DNA of 64,000 nucleotides from Clostridiales bacterium (GTDB lineage: Bacteria; Bacillota; Clostridia; Christensenellales; Aristaeellaceae): assembly GCA_019419995.1 (NCBI GenBank), contig JAHZHZ010000003.1, positions 132,816 to 196,815 on the forward strand, written 5' to 3'. How positions within the stretch are numbered: the stretch's first letter is position 1; every line of letters begins with the position of its first letter. The notes under the pieces were generated by a model. It saw only the letters and a list, made by a program, of their open reading frames with translations, did no database searches and had not been told where the DNA came from. The position numbers and the translations under genes are program-made. Below are positions 50,616-58,869 of the stretch, one piece after another.

Positions 50616-51887
50616 CTAGGACAAATCCCTGAGCGCTTCGCAGATATCCGCGATCATGTACAGGGAACCGCAGGCGCAGACCACGCCCGATTCCCCCGCA
50701 TGTTCAATGGCGGTGCGCACGCCCAGAGCCACGCTGTCACAGGGGTACACCGGCAAATGGTATCTTTCCAAATGTTTTGCCAGCTGAGCCGCGGTCAGGG
50801 CGCGGGGATTGGGGGGCGTGACGGTTACAAATTCACGGGCAAAGGGCGCCAACACGTGAAACATTTCGCCATAGTCCTTGTCTGCCATGCAGCCGTTGAG
50901 AAAGGTAATCTTCCTTTCGGGCAGATAGTCGCGGAAGGCCTGCGCCAGGGCGTCCAGGCACTGGGCGTTGTGCCCGCCGTCGATGATGAACAGCGGGGCG
51001 CGGCGCATCAGCTGAAACCTGCCCGGCCAGGAAACTTTATCCAAACCGGATCGCAGCGCCGCTTCAGGAATTGTCCAGCCCTTTTGAGCGAGCACTTCCA
51101 GGGTGGTGAGCACAGTGGCCGCATTGTGCAGCTGATGTTCGCCCAGCAGCGGAATGTGAAGATTTTGAAGATGCTTCCAGTCAAAGTCCTGACCCTCCAG
51201 CCCGTGGGAGCGGGGGGTCAACTTGCTCATTTCTGCCCGGTGCAGATGTGCGCCCTGATCACCACAGGCCTGGGCGATCACAGCTTCCACCTCAGTTGTC
51301 TGTTCGTAGAGCACGCAGTCACAGCCGGGCTTGATGATACCTGCTTTGGCCTGGGCAATTTCCCGGAGACTGTTTCCCAGCACCTGCATGTGATCCATGC
51401 CGATGTTGACAATGACGGCGGCTTCAGGGGCGGAAATGACATTTGTAGAATCAAATTCACCGCCCAGACCCACTTCCAATACGACAATATCGCATTTGTG
51501 CCGGGAAAAATACTCCATGGCAATGCAGGTTACCAGCTCAAATTCCGTGGGATGTTCCTTCAGGGAATCGGCCAGGGGTTGTACGTGCGCGGTAATTTCC
51601 GCCAATTCCTGATCTTCAATTTCCCGTCCGCAAATCTGCATCCGTTCGTTGAAGCGCAGAATGTAGGGGGAAGTGTACAGGCCCGTGCGATAGCCCGCTT
51701 CGGTGAGAACCGAAGCGAGCATGGCCGCAGTGGAACCTTTTCCGTTGGTTCCGGCAATGTGGATGAATTTTAATTTGCGCTCCGGGTTTCCCAGGAGGGA
51801 CAGCAGCGCCTGGGTGCGCCCCAATCCCGGGATGGAGCCCATCCAGGATACGCTGTGGATGTAGTTCAGGGCTTCATTGACGTTCAA
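50616..51887 (-). CDS. folC: Folylpolyglutamate/dihydrofolate synthase
   Basis: A 423-residue Mur-ligase-fold enzyme. The ATP loop is AGTNGKGST near residue 45, followed by the GLYTSPYILRFNERMQI folate-binding segment, EVGLGGEFDSTN, the NIGMDHM motif and a C-terminal DGGHNAQCLDAL. It adds glutamate to dihydropteroate and/or extends the polyglutamate tail, trapping imported folate in the cell. It follows the folT gene by 27 bases, so import and retention are co-expressed under the tetrahydrofolate riboswitch upstream of folT. Confidence 0.95.
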   Translation of the reverse strand: MNVNEALNYIHSVSWMGSIPGLGRTQALLSLLGNPERKLKFIHIAGTNGKGSTAAMLASVLTEAGYRTGLYTSPYILRFNERMQICGREIEDQELAEITAHVQPLADSLKEHPTEFELVTCIAMEYFSRHKCDIVVLEVGLGGEFDSTNVISAPEAAVIVNIGMDHMQVLGNSLREIAQAKAGIIKPGCDCVLYEQTTEVEAVIAQACGDQGAHLHRAEMSKLTPRSHGLEGQDFDWKHLQNLHIPLLGEHQLHNAATVLTTLEVLAQKGWTIPEAALRSGLDKVSWPGRFQLMRRAPLFIIDGGHNAQCLDALAQAFRDYLPERKITFLNGCMADKDYGEMFHVLAPFAREFVTVTPPNPRALTAAQLAKHLERYHLPVYPCDSVALGVRTAIEHAGESGVVCACGSLYMIADICEALRDLS

Positions 51888-51914
51888 GTGAATCGGCCTT
51901 CTCTCGTGAAAGTG

Positions 51915-52466
51915 TTATTCGGTGCGCGGTTGATACACCCGGCGCAGCAGTTGCAGCGTCCGGGGCACCACCACGGTATAGATGGCGCACATGATCAGTG
52001 TGTTGATCAAGCGAAATACGATGACCATTCCCGTCAGACCCGAGGGATATCCCCAAACCTGCGCGTCCATATAGATGACGCCCGTGGTCAACAGGGCGGA
52101 GACCAGCCCGGAAACCAGAACGATGAGGCCGGTCTGTTTCATATTGGGGATGCCGCCCAGACGTTTGGCGTAGAGCCCGGCCACCAATGCGTGCACCATG
52201 GGCGGCAACATCCACATGAGCGTCGTTGGGCCAAAGCCATACATCAGCATCTGATACAGAAATTCACCAATTCCAGCTACATAGATGCCATCCCCAATGC
52301 CAAAGAGCATGGAAGCGCATAGAAGGGGGAAGGACGCAAAGGAAAGCTTGATTTCATTTCCAATGTAGATGGAAGCCATATCCAATACGACGTGAAGGGC
52401 GATGAACACGGCGTTCATCGTCAGGCGGCGGGTGCTAAAACCGGGTTTGTGCGTAAAACTGGTCAT
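51915..52466 (-). CDS. folT: ECF transporter folate S-component (FolT-like)
   Basis: A 183-residue membrane protein with about six helices, the size of ECF S-components. The segment NAVFIALHVVLDMASIYIGNEIKLSFASFPLLCASMLFG resembles FolT-type substrate subunits. It would bind folate outside and use a shared ECF energising module, not encoded here. GGAGG sits 7 bases before the ATG; the longer open frame runs through the riboswitch. The folate assignment rests on the tetrahydrofolate riboswitch and the downstream folC as much as on the protein itself. Confidence 0.85.
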   Translation of the reverse strand: MTSFTHKPGFSTRRLTMNAVFIALHVVLDMASIYIGNEIKLSFASFPLLCASMLFGIGDGIYVAGIGEFLYQMLMYGFGPTTLMWMLPPMVHALVAGLYAKRLGGIPNMKQTGLIVLVSGLVSALLTTGVIYMDAQVWGYPSGLTGMVIVFRLINTLIMCAIYTVVVPRTLQLLRRVYQPRTE

Positions 52467-52557
52467 AAAAAATACCTCCAAATGGTTCTGGAGGAGGTTG
52501 AAGATTCCCGCATTTGCGCAGGATGAGAAACGGGCAGCGCCATGCGTGCCTCTGCAA

Positions 52558-52654
52558 TGTAGCAGCGGATGCGATAATGGCATCGCGAGATCTGAATCTC
52601 TTCGCCCGGCGGCAACCTCCCATCCGCCGATACTTGACGCGCCATTCCTACTCC
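52558..52654 (-). promoter_or_regulatory. Tetrahydrofolate riboswitch upstream of folT-folC
   Basis: Minus strand. In order it shows GGAGTAGG (52647-52654), GCGTCAAGT, GATGGGAGGTTG, GGGCGAAGAG, GCGATGCC and the closing GCATCCGCT, the conserved elements of the folT (THF) riboswitch aptamer. About 90 bases downstream CCTCCA pairs with TGGAGG, which contains the folT SD and is followed by a T-run, so ligand binding can control translation, possibly also termination. Confidence 0.9.
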
Positions 52655-52755
52655 ATACATTGCGAAAACCAGATGCGCCATGCCTGCATATTGACGGGGA
52701 TTTGCATCAGGCCCCATCTCAAGCGCAAATTTCAGAACCTCCTTTTGACGCCTTT

Positions 52756-52784
52756 ATTATAGTGTGTCTGATGAATTTTTGCAA
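52756..52784 (-). promoter_or_regulatory. Promoter of the folT-folC unit
   Basis: Minus strand TTGCAA (52779-52784), 17-base spacer, TATAAT (52756-52761). Transcription would start near 52749, about 95 bases before the aptamer. Confidence 0.85.
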
Positions 52785-52864
52785 TCCCCAGAATTATTTT
52801 TGATGAAAACAAATGGGACCGGACAGGTATTTCCACAAAATACCATGATAATTAAGAATAAGTA

Positions 52865-52892
52865 TTGACATTTTAAATTAGTGGTATATAAT
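52865..52892 (+). promoter_or_regulatory. Promoter of the second FolT-like gene
   Basis: Consensus TTGACA (52865-52870), 16-base spacer, TATAAT (52887-52892), directly followed by the aptamer. Confidence 0.9.
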
Positions 52893-52899
52893 AACAGGC

Positions 52900-53000
52900 G
52901 ACAGAGTAGGGTTTTCTTCGTTAAGTGCCGCCAAAATGGGGAGTTGTCTGGTGGACGAAGGCGCAAGCCGCGGTTGAGGACCCGCACCCGCTGAACCACA
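52900..53000 (+). promoter_or_regulatory. Second tetrahydrofolate riboswitch
   Basis: GAGTAGG, CGTTAAGTG, ATGGGGAG, GGACGAAGGCG, GCCGCGGTTG and GCACCCGCT occur in the order and spacing of the THF aptamer. CGTTAAGTG matches the consensus exactly. The aptamer faces away from the folT-folC one, and the two promoters are about 80 bases apart. Confidence 0.88.
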
Positions 53001-53016
53001 TATGGAGAGAATATTT

Positions 53017-53063
53017 AACCTCCTTATGCAGCATGTGTGAATGCTCTGAAAGGAGGTTTTTTT
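53017..53063 (+). terminator. Expression platform: terminator hairpin containing the SD
   Basis: AACCTCCTT (53017-53025) pairs perfectly with AAGGAGGTT (53050-53058), followed by a T-run up to the ATG at 53064. The 3' arm is the gene's own SD, so one hairpin can stop both transcription and translation. Confidence 0.85.
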
Positions 53064-54149
53064 ATGTCTCAGGATTTGAACGACTCCAAGCTTTTTCCCC
53101 ATCCCTTTTCCAAAGCCTATTGGCTGGAAGCTGCCAGAGAATTTAAAAAGACAAAGATACTCATCTTTGCCGCACTGATGATCGCCCTGCGCGTAGTGCT
53201 CAAGATGGTCAGCATCCCTATCGGCCTGGATTTGCGCATCAACACGGCATTTTTCATCAATGCCTATGGCGCGATGGTTTTTGGACCCGTTGTATCCATC
53301 GTCGCCGCGGCCATTTCCGACACTCTGGGCTGTCTGCTCTTTCCCACGGGCATTTACTTTTTCCCCTTTATTTTCATTGAGATAGCGGGATCGCTGATTT
53401 TTGCCCTGTGCTTCTATCGGGCGCGGGTAAGTTCGGCCAGGGTCATTCTCTCCCGTTTTCTCATTGACTTCGGGGTCAATATTGTACTCAACACACCGAT
53501 CATGTGGCTGTACTACAAGGTGGTGATGGGAAAGTATTATACGCTGGTGGACCTTCCCCGCATCGCCAAGAATCTGGCAGGTTTTCCCATCGAATCCCTT
53601 TTGCTGATTCTCTTCTTCCGTGCGGTCATTCCGCGGACCAAGAGCGCGGGGCTGATCTACAGCGACGTGGATAAGCTGCGCTTTACCAAGAAAAATATTA
53701 CGGCGCTGGTACTGCTCTTTGTGATTGGCGTGGGCAGCGTATTCGGATATTCCGTGTACAATTACAATACCAAATCCCTCAGCGCCAGCTACAGCGCGCA
53801 AGAGCGCACGGAGCACAACATGGCCATGCGGGACATTGTGATGGAAAACAATCCCCAGCTGGAGGGCAAAACGGTGGTTGGCATCGTGGAAAGCGCCCTG
53901 CCGAAATTTATGGATTCCAAGCTGACCTATTCCGTGGCGGTTTATACGGTCAATGAAGCGGAATTGGAGGCAAATATCCAGGAAAATTTGGCGGAAGACC
54001 CGGAATCTACCTATGGCATGGATACGCTGAATGGCTATTCCAAGTCCAAAGCCAAGGCGGATGACGCACTGGAGAGCGTCGGTATGGCTACCATTGTGGT
54101 GAATAAGAAGACGGGAGAGCTGATCTCCTACGAGGATGACTTTAATTAA
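53064..54149 (+). CDS. FolT-like ECF S-component with extra extracytoplasmic domain
   Basis: 361 residues, about twice the length of a normal S-component. Residues about 30-200 are a six-helix FolT-like membrane domain (FAALMIALRVVLKMVSIPIG, NAYGAMVFGPVVSIVAAAISDTLGCLLFPTG). A basic stretch (KLRFTKKN) precedes a seventh helix at about 212-232, and residues about 236-361 form a soluble domain predicted outside the cell. That domain has no motif I recognise; it resembles neither a peptidase nor a lipoprotein. Expression is controlled by a THF riboswitch. It is probably a folate transporter; the tail may aid capture or partner binding. Confidence 0.82.
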   Translation: MSQDLNDSKLFPHPFSKAYWLEAAREFKKTKILIFAALMIALRVVLKMVSIPIGLDLRINTAFFINAYGAMVFGPVVSIVAAAISDTLGCLLFPTGIYFFPFIFIEIAGSLIFALCFYRARVSSARVILSRFLIDFGVNIVLNTPIMWLYYKVVMGKYYTLVDLPRIAKNLAGFPIESLLLILFFRAVIPRTKSAGLIYSDVDKLRFTKKNITALVLLFVIGVGSVFGYSVYNYNTKSLSASYSAQERTEHNMAMRDIVMENNPQLEGKTVVGIVESALPKFMDSKLTYSVAVYTVNEAELEANIQENLAEDPESTYGMDTLNGYSKSKAKADDALESVGMATIVVNKKTGELISYEDDFN

Positions 54150-54174
54150 AGGGGATCTGGAACGGACGCCTGTC

Positions 54175-54206
54175 AGAAGGCCGATGACTGTGGTCATCGG
54201 CCTTCT
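54175..54206 (+). terminator. Terminator after the FolT-like gene
   Basis: AGAAGGCCGATGAC (54175-54188) pairs perfectly with 54193-54206 around TGTG, followed by GTCTTG. Confidence 0.85.
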
Positions 54207-54531
54207 GTCTTGAAAAAAGATGCGCCGGATAAGCTGCTATGCGCATCCGGGAGGGCGGGATTGACCCGCCTGAAAGAGAAGAGGGAAACGGCAAAAATCG
54301 CGGGGCCGTGGGATTGAGACAGGGCGGGGGATGGCTCATTGCCCAAGTCCTGATTTAATCACACAAAGAGGCCCTTACAGGGCCCCTTTGGTGGTTGGAA
54401 TCGCGCATTTCAGGAATGACCGTGATTTCAATGCCGCCCGTTCCCGCCCATCTTCGGGGCGAGAACCATACATTTCGGGAAGCATCATGATTGTCAGGGC
54501 TTGGGATCGATGTGGACGCCCTTGGAGGTTT
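54207..54531. other. Gene-free stretch with several hairpins
   Basis: No supported gene. It contains GATGCGC/GCGCATC (54219-54247) with an overlapping alternative CCGGAT/ATCCGG pairing, GGCGGG-ATTGA-CCCGCC (54254-54270), AAAGAGGCCCT/AGGGCCCCTTT (54365-54389, probably the terminator of the deoC operon) and a GTTCCCGCCC/GGGCGAGAAC pair (about 54440-54464). Confidence 0.6.
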
Positions 54532-55182
54532 CTATTCGCTTACAATGGCAACGCCATTGCTGGAACCAATGCGCGTAGCGCCGGCGTGAATCATCGCTTC
54601 AGCCTCGGCGCGGGTATGTATGCCGCCAGAGGCCTTGACCCCCATTTCAGAGCCCACCGTCTTGCGCATCAGAGCGATATCCTCCACAGTTGCCCCGCCC
54701 CGGGAAAAGCCCGTGGAGGTTTTGACAAAGTCTGCGCCGGCGTTTTTGGCCGCGATGCAGGCCTTCATTTTTTCTGCGTCTGTGAGCAGGCAGGCTTCAA
54801 TGATCACCTTCAGAAGCGCCGGGGCGCAGGCGCTCTTGACGGCCGCAATGTCGCTCTGCACCAGGTTCCAGTCGCCGTCCCTGGCGGCGCCGATATTCAT
54901 GACCATGTCAATTTCACGGGCGCCGTTTTCCACGGCCTGTCTTGCCTCGGCGGCCTTGGCCTCAGCGGTTGCTGCGCCAAGGGGAAAGCCGACGACGCAG
55001 CATGGAGCCACGCCCGAGCCCTTCAGCGCTTCCGCGACCAGGCCGATTCTGCCGGAATTTACACATACGGAGGCAAAATGATGGGCCTTCGCTTCCTCAC
55101 AGATTTGCAGAATCTGCAATCGGGTCGCATCCGGTTTCAGCAGCGTGTGATCAATGTATTTGGCAAGCTCGTCAGGATTCAT
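54532..55182 (-). CDS. deoC: Deoxyribose-phosphate aldolase
   Basis: A 216-residue class I aldolase. The Schiff-base lysine is in DFVKTSTGFS and the second lysine in GVKASGGI; IDHTLLKPDAT is the family N-terminus. It splits 2-deoxyribose-5-phosphate into glyceraldehyde-3-phosphate and acetaldehyde in deoxynucleoside breakdown. The ATG at 55182 follows AAGGAG; it lies 11 bases inside the end of the amidohydrolase gene, so the two are coupled. No other deo genes are in the window. Confidence 0.95.
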   Translation of the reverse strand: MNPDELAKYIDHTLLKPDATRLQILQICEEAKAHHFASVCVNSGRIGLVAEALKGSGVAPCCVVGFPLGAATAEAKAAEARQAVENGAREIDMVMNIGAARDGDWNLVQSDIAAVKSACAPALLKVIIEACLLTDAEKMKACIAAKNAGADFVKTSTGFSRGGATVEDIALMRKTVGSEMGVKASGGIHTRAEAEAMIHAGATRIGSSNGVAIVSE

Positions 55183-56806
55183 GGGGCACGCACTCCTTCT
55201 TTTCGTAGATACATTGGCCATCTTTGATGGTTTTCAATACCTGGATATCGGGAATTTGATCCAGGGGGACTTCCAGAGGATTTCGATCCAGAATGACCAG
55301 GTCAGCGCGCTTGCCTTCTTCGATGCTGCCCTTTTCCCCCTCTTCGCCGTATTGCCATGCCGCCCAGAGGGTGGAAGCCTTTAAGCCGTCATAAATGCTG
55401 ACCGCTTCATTCTGGTTTAAGTCCACGCCGGCTCGGGTTTGCCGCTTTGCCGCGCACCAGATTGTTTTAAAGATGTCCGGCGGCAATACCGGGCTGTCCT
55501 GATGAAAGGTAAAGGGCAATCCCAGCCTCAGGGCGCTTCCGGCGGGGGAAATGTTTGCGGCTCTTTCAAAGCCGAAATTCTGAATGTGAATGTCGCCCCA
55601 GTAATAGGTGTGCGCCACGAAGAAGCTGGGCATCATTTGCAGAGGCAACATGCGTTCGAGCTGTTGACTGTGAACCAATTGGGCGTGAATCATCACCGGG
55701 CGCTTGACGGGATATTGGGGATGGTCGCGGTGGACCTGCTCAAAGACGGACAGGTATTGCTCGGCTGCGGCGTCTCCATTGCAGTGGGCCAACAGTTGCT
55801 GACCAGCTTTCAGAGAGGTCAGGATATCCTGATAGAGCTTTTCATTTTCCTTAATGGGATATCCGCGATAGCCGTCCGTTGAATTGGCGTAGGGTTCCAG
55901 CATCCACGCGGTTCTACCCTGGGGCGAACCGTCCAGAAAAATCTTATAACCGCCGATTTTCAGATGGTTTTGATATTTGCCGGATCGTTCGGGATGCTTT
56001 TCGGGCAGGTCTGCGCAAGTTTCCAAATCCAGATAGGCGCATAGATCCAGATACAGAATGTTCTTTTGCTGGGCGAGCATCAATAGCTGAAACAGGGGAG
56101 CGGGCGTCATTCCCTCCTGAACCGTGGTGATGCCATGGCTGGCGTAAACGGCCTGGGCGCGCTGCATCAGATGCATCAGCTTTTCTACGCTGGGCATGGG
56201 CATGGCATTTCGAAAAGAGACAAAGGCATTTTCTTCCATGTAACCATTCAGATCGCCGTCTGTCCGGCCGTAGCGCCCGCCCTCGGGGTCCTTTGTTTCG
56301 GCGGTCAATTGCTGGGTGCGCAGACCTTCCGAATTCACAACGCCCATGTGGGAAGAAGCATGGATAATCATTACGGGATGGGACGTGGAAACCTGATCCA
56401 GTACATGGCGATCAGGGTGCTTTTTTTCCATGAAAAAGTTGTGATCGTAATTGGTGCCCACCACCCATTCGCCTTTGGGAATTTGATTTTCCTCAATAAA
56501 GCGGCGCAGGGATTCCACCATTTCCCCAAAACTTGTGCATGGGGAAAGATCGCATTGATCCAATGAATTGGCCAGCCCGGTGAAATGGCTGTGTCCATCA
56601 ATGAATCCCGGCATCAGCGCGTGTCCCTGCAGATCGATCAGCTCCGTATCCTCGGATCGCAGGGCCAGTACCTGCGCCGCTTTACCGACGCAAACGATCC
56701 TGCCGTCCGCTACGCACACAGCTTCCGCACAGCCATGGCGTTCATCCATGGTTATTATGGGCCCATTGTAATAAATCTGTTTCCTGGAAGAAATGGAATT
56801 AGACAT
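55172..56806 (-). CDS. YtcJ-like metal-dependent amidohydrolase
   Basis: A 544-residue member of the amidohydrolase-3 family. The metal-binding HxH is in PGFIDGHSHF near residue 65, with further His ligands in HCNGDAAAEQ and in IHAQLVH, and a catalytic Asp region FHQDSPV. YtcJ-like enzymes hydrolyse amides, ureas or formamides; the substrate cannot be assigned. There is no signal peptide. AAAGGAGG, with a rather long spacing, precedes the ATG at 56806; the longer frame is rejected. Its coupling with deoC may reflect shared scavenging of nucleoside-derived compounds. Confidence 0.85.
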   Translation of the reverse strand: MSNSISSRKQIYYNGPIITMDERHGCAEAVCVADGRIVCVGKAAQVLALRSEDTELIDLQGHALMPGFIDGHSHFTGLANSLDQCDLSPCTSFGEMVESLRRFIEENQIPKGEWVVGTNYDHNFFMEKKHPDRHVLDQVSTSHPVMIIHASSHMGVVNSEGLRTQQLTAETKDPEGGRYGRTDGDLNGYMEENAFVSFRNAMPMPSVEKLMHLMQRAQAVYASHGITTVQEGMTPAPLFQLLMLAQQKNILYLDLCAYLDLETCADLPEKHPERSGKYQNHLKIGGYKIFLDGSPQGRTAWMLEPYANSTDGYRGYPIKENEKLYQDILTSLKAGQQLLAHCNGDAAAEQYLSVFEQVHRDHPQYPVKRPVMIHAQLVHSQQLERMLPLQMMPSFFVAHTYYWGDIHIQNFGFERAANISPAGSALRLGLPFTFHQDSPVLPPDIFKTIWCAAKRQTRAGVDLNQNEAVSIYDGLKASTLWAAWQYGEEGEKGSIEEGKRADLVILDRNPLEVPLDQIPDIQVLKTIKDGQCIYEKKECVPHES

Positions 56807-56966
56807 GCGCTGCTGTACCTCCTTTAAATACTTGAACACTTTGCAAAAGCCAGTCCCGGGGGAAAAATCCATAGCTGCAATCGATGCAGCATGCTTCCCT
56901 TGTGGCTCGATCCGCTGCGGAAGGGATTGAAGTGGAAAGGAGCGCCACAAAGGACGCCCCCAATTC

Positions 56967-57257
56967 TTATTTTTCCAAATTGCCCCGATAGTCGTTTAGA
57001 CCGCCCAGGTTTACCGCTTCATACCCCATTTGCTCCAACAATGAGCAGGCACGGGCACTGCGTGCGCCGCTGCGACAATAGGCAAATACGGGTTCTCCTC
57101 CATCGTAGAGACTGATGCGTTCCAGCGGCCAGTTGACGCTGCCCGGGATGTGGCCGGCGCAGAACTCTTCCGGCGTGCGCACATCCAGGAGCACCGCGTC
57201 GGGAACAGTGGCCATCAGCTCCAGACCTTCCTGAAGGTCGCTGAACTCAAATTTCAT
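56967..57257 (-). CDS. Rhodanese-domain protein
   Basis: A 96-residue single rhodanese domain. The active-site cysteine is in the loop CRSGARS; LLDVRTPEEFCAGHIPGSVNWPL is the conserved N-terminal part. It carries or transfers sulfane sulfur, or acts as a thiol redox partner. It overlaps the thioredoxin gene in ATGA, so the two proteins are made together and probably work together in thiol chemistry. Confidence 0.93.
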   Translation of the reverse strand: MKFEFSDLQEGLELMATVPDAVLLDVRTPEEFCAGHIPGSVNWPLERISLYDGGEPVFAYCRSGARSARACSLLEQMGYEAVNLGGLNDYRGNLEK

Positions 57258-57562
57258 TTCAAAAAATTCTCAAGAGCTTCGCGGCTCTGGAAGCCCACCG
57301 TCTGTGCCACCGGCTTTCCATCGCGGAACAGCAAAAGCGTGGGGATGGACGCGATGCGATATCCCATGGCCAGTTCGGGATTTTCGTCCACATTGACCTT
57401 GCATACCGTGATTTCCGGGTGAGCGGCGGCCAGCTCCTCCACCAGAGGCGCCAACATCTTGCACGGACCGCACCAGCTGGCCCAAAAATCTACCAGCACC
57501 GGCTTTTCGCTCTTTAAAACGATTTTATCAAAATTACTACTGTTTATTGCGTTTACAGCCAT
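57254..57562 (-). CDS. trxA: Thioredoxin
   Basis: A 102-residue thioredoxin with the WCGPCK active site near residue 30, the cis-proline segment IPTLLLF, and normal length. It reduces disulfides in the cytoplasm. GGAGG precedes the ATG. It is followed directly by the rhodanese gene. No thioredoxin reductase is nearby. Confidence 0.96.
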   Translation of the reverse strand: MAVNAINSSNFDKIVLKSEKPVLVDFWASWCGPCKMLAPLVEELAAAHPEITVCKVNVDENPELAMGYRIASIPTLLLFRDGKPVAQTVGFQSREALENFLK

Positions 57563-57618
57563 AATTATAAACCTCCCATTCTATACCTTACAATTATTTA
57601 TACCCTTGATGGAAGAAA

Positions 57619-58869
57619 TTAAACGCGCACCTGGCCCTCTCCGCGAATGATGTACTTGCTGCTGACCAATTGCTCCAGTCCCATGGGGCCGCGGGCATGC
57701 AATTTCTGGGTGGATATGCCGATTTCTGCGCCCAGACCAAATTCGCCGCCATCGGTGAAGCGCGTGGAGGCGTTGATGTATACTGCCGCGGAATCCACGC
57801 GCTGGGCAAATTTTTCGGCGGCGGCGTAACTGCGGGTCACTATGGCGTCGCTGTGGTGGGTGGAGTAGCGGGCAATGTGGGCGAGCGCCTCATCAATGCC
57901 GGAAACAACCTTTGCGGAGAGTATATAATCCAGAAATTCGCGGCCGTAGTCCGATTCGTCCGCGAGCACAGCCTCCGGGAGAATTCGGCAGGTCTCAGAG
58001 CAGCCGCGGATCTCCACATGTTTTTGGGCCAGCTTCCGCGCAATTGCGGGCAACGCAGTTTCGGCGATGTCCCGATCGACCAGCAGGCTCTCCATGGCGT
58101 TGCACACCGAAGGGCGGCTGGTCTTGGCATTATACACGATTTCCGAGGCCATATCGATGTCGGCCGTCTTTTCCACGTAGACGTGACAGTTGCCAACCCC
58201 GGTCTCGATCACCGGTACGGTGGCGTTTTCCACCACCGTGCGGATGAGTCCGGCTCCACCCCGCGGAATGAGCAGATCGAGATAGCCGTTCATGCGCATC
58301 AATTCCCGGGCGCTTTCCCGGCTGGTGTCCTCCACCAACAGCACGCCGTCGGGATTGACCTGGCAGCGATTCAGGCCCCTGCGCATGGCCTGTACGATGG
58401 CCGCGTTGGAACGAATCGCCTCGCTGCCGCCCCGGAGTATGCAGGCATTTCCGCTCTTAAAGCACAGGGCCGCCGCATCCCCCGTAACGTTGGGGCGGGC
58501 CTCATAAATAATGCCAATCACCCCAAAGGGAACGCTGCGCCGCTCAATGCGCAGGCCGTTGTCCAGCGTTCCACCGCAGAGCAGACGCCCCACAGGGTCC
58601 GGCAGGGCGGCAACTTCCCGCATTCCCTTTGCCATGGCGGCAATGCGCTTTTCCGTAAGTTGCAGGCGGTCAATCAGGGGTTCGGGGGTTCCCTTGGCCC
58701 GGGCGGTTTCCACGTCGGCGGCGTTGGATGAAAGGATCTCTTCCGTAGCGCGCAGAACTTCATCGGCCATGGCCTGAAGCGCCTGATTTTTTTCCGGAGT
58801 CCGGAGCACGGCCAGGGAGATGGAGGCGGCTCTGGCGCGCTCGCCTATGCGAATCAGTTCATTAGACAT
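57619..58869 (-). CDS. proA: Gamma-glutamyl phosphate reductase
   Basis: A 416-residue aldehyde-dehydrogenase-fold enzyme. The NADPH-binding part has FGVIGIIYEARPNVT; the catalytic cysteine lies in SRPSVCNAMESLLV; and the C-terminal FTDGGEFGLGAEIGISTQKLHARGPMG is the ProA signature. It reduces glutamyl-5-phosphate to the semialdehyde in proline synthesis. The ATG at 58869 follows GGAGGAG; longer upstream frame rejected. It overlaps proB by eight bases. proC is not in the window. Confidence 0.96.
   Translation of the reverse strand: MSNELIRIGERARAASISLAVLRTPEKNQALQAMADEVLRATEEILSSNAADVETARAKGTPEPLIDRLQLTEKRIAAMAKGMREVAALPDPVGRLLCGGTLDNGLRIERRSVPFGVIGIIYEARPNVTGDAAALCFKSGNACILRGGSEAIRSNAAIVQAMRRGLNRCQVNPDGVLLVEDTSRESARELMRMNGYLDLLIPRGGAGLIRTVVENATVPVIETGVGNCHVYVEKTADIDMASEIVYNAKTSRPSVCNAMESLLVDRDIAETALPAIARKLAQKHVEIRGCSETCRILPEAVLADESDYGREFLDYILSAKVVSGIDEALAHIARYSTHHSDAIVTRSYAAAEKFAQRVDSAAVYINASTRFTDGGEFGLGAEIGISTQKLHARGPMGLEQLVSSKYIIRGEGQVRV

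Noticed and set aside
52878..54197. A 439-codon minus-strand frame opposite the second FolT-like gene
   Set aside because: It would run through the riboswitch and promoter and has no SD or motif; the plus-strand protein has clear membrane-domain features.
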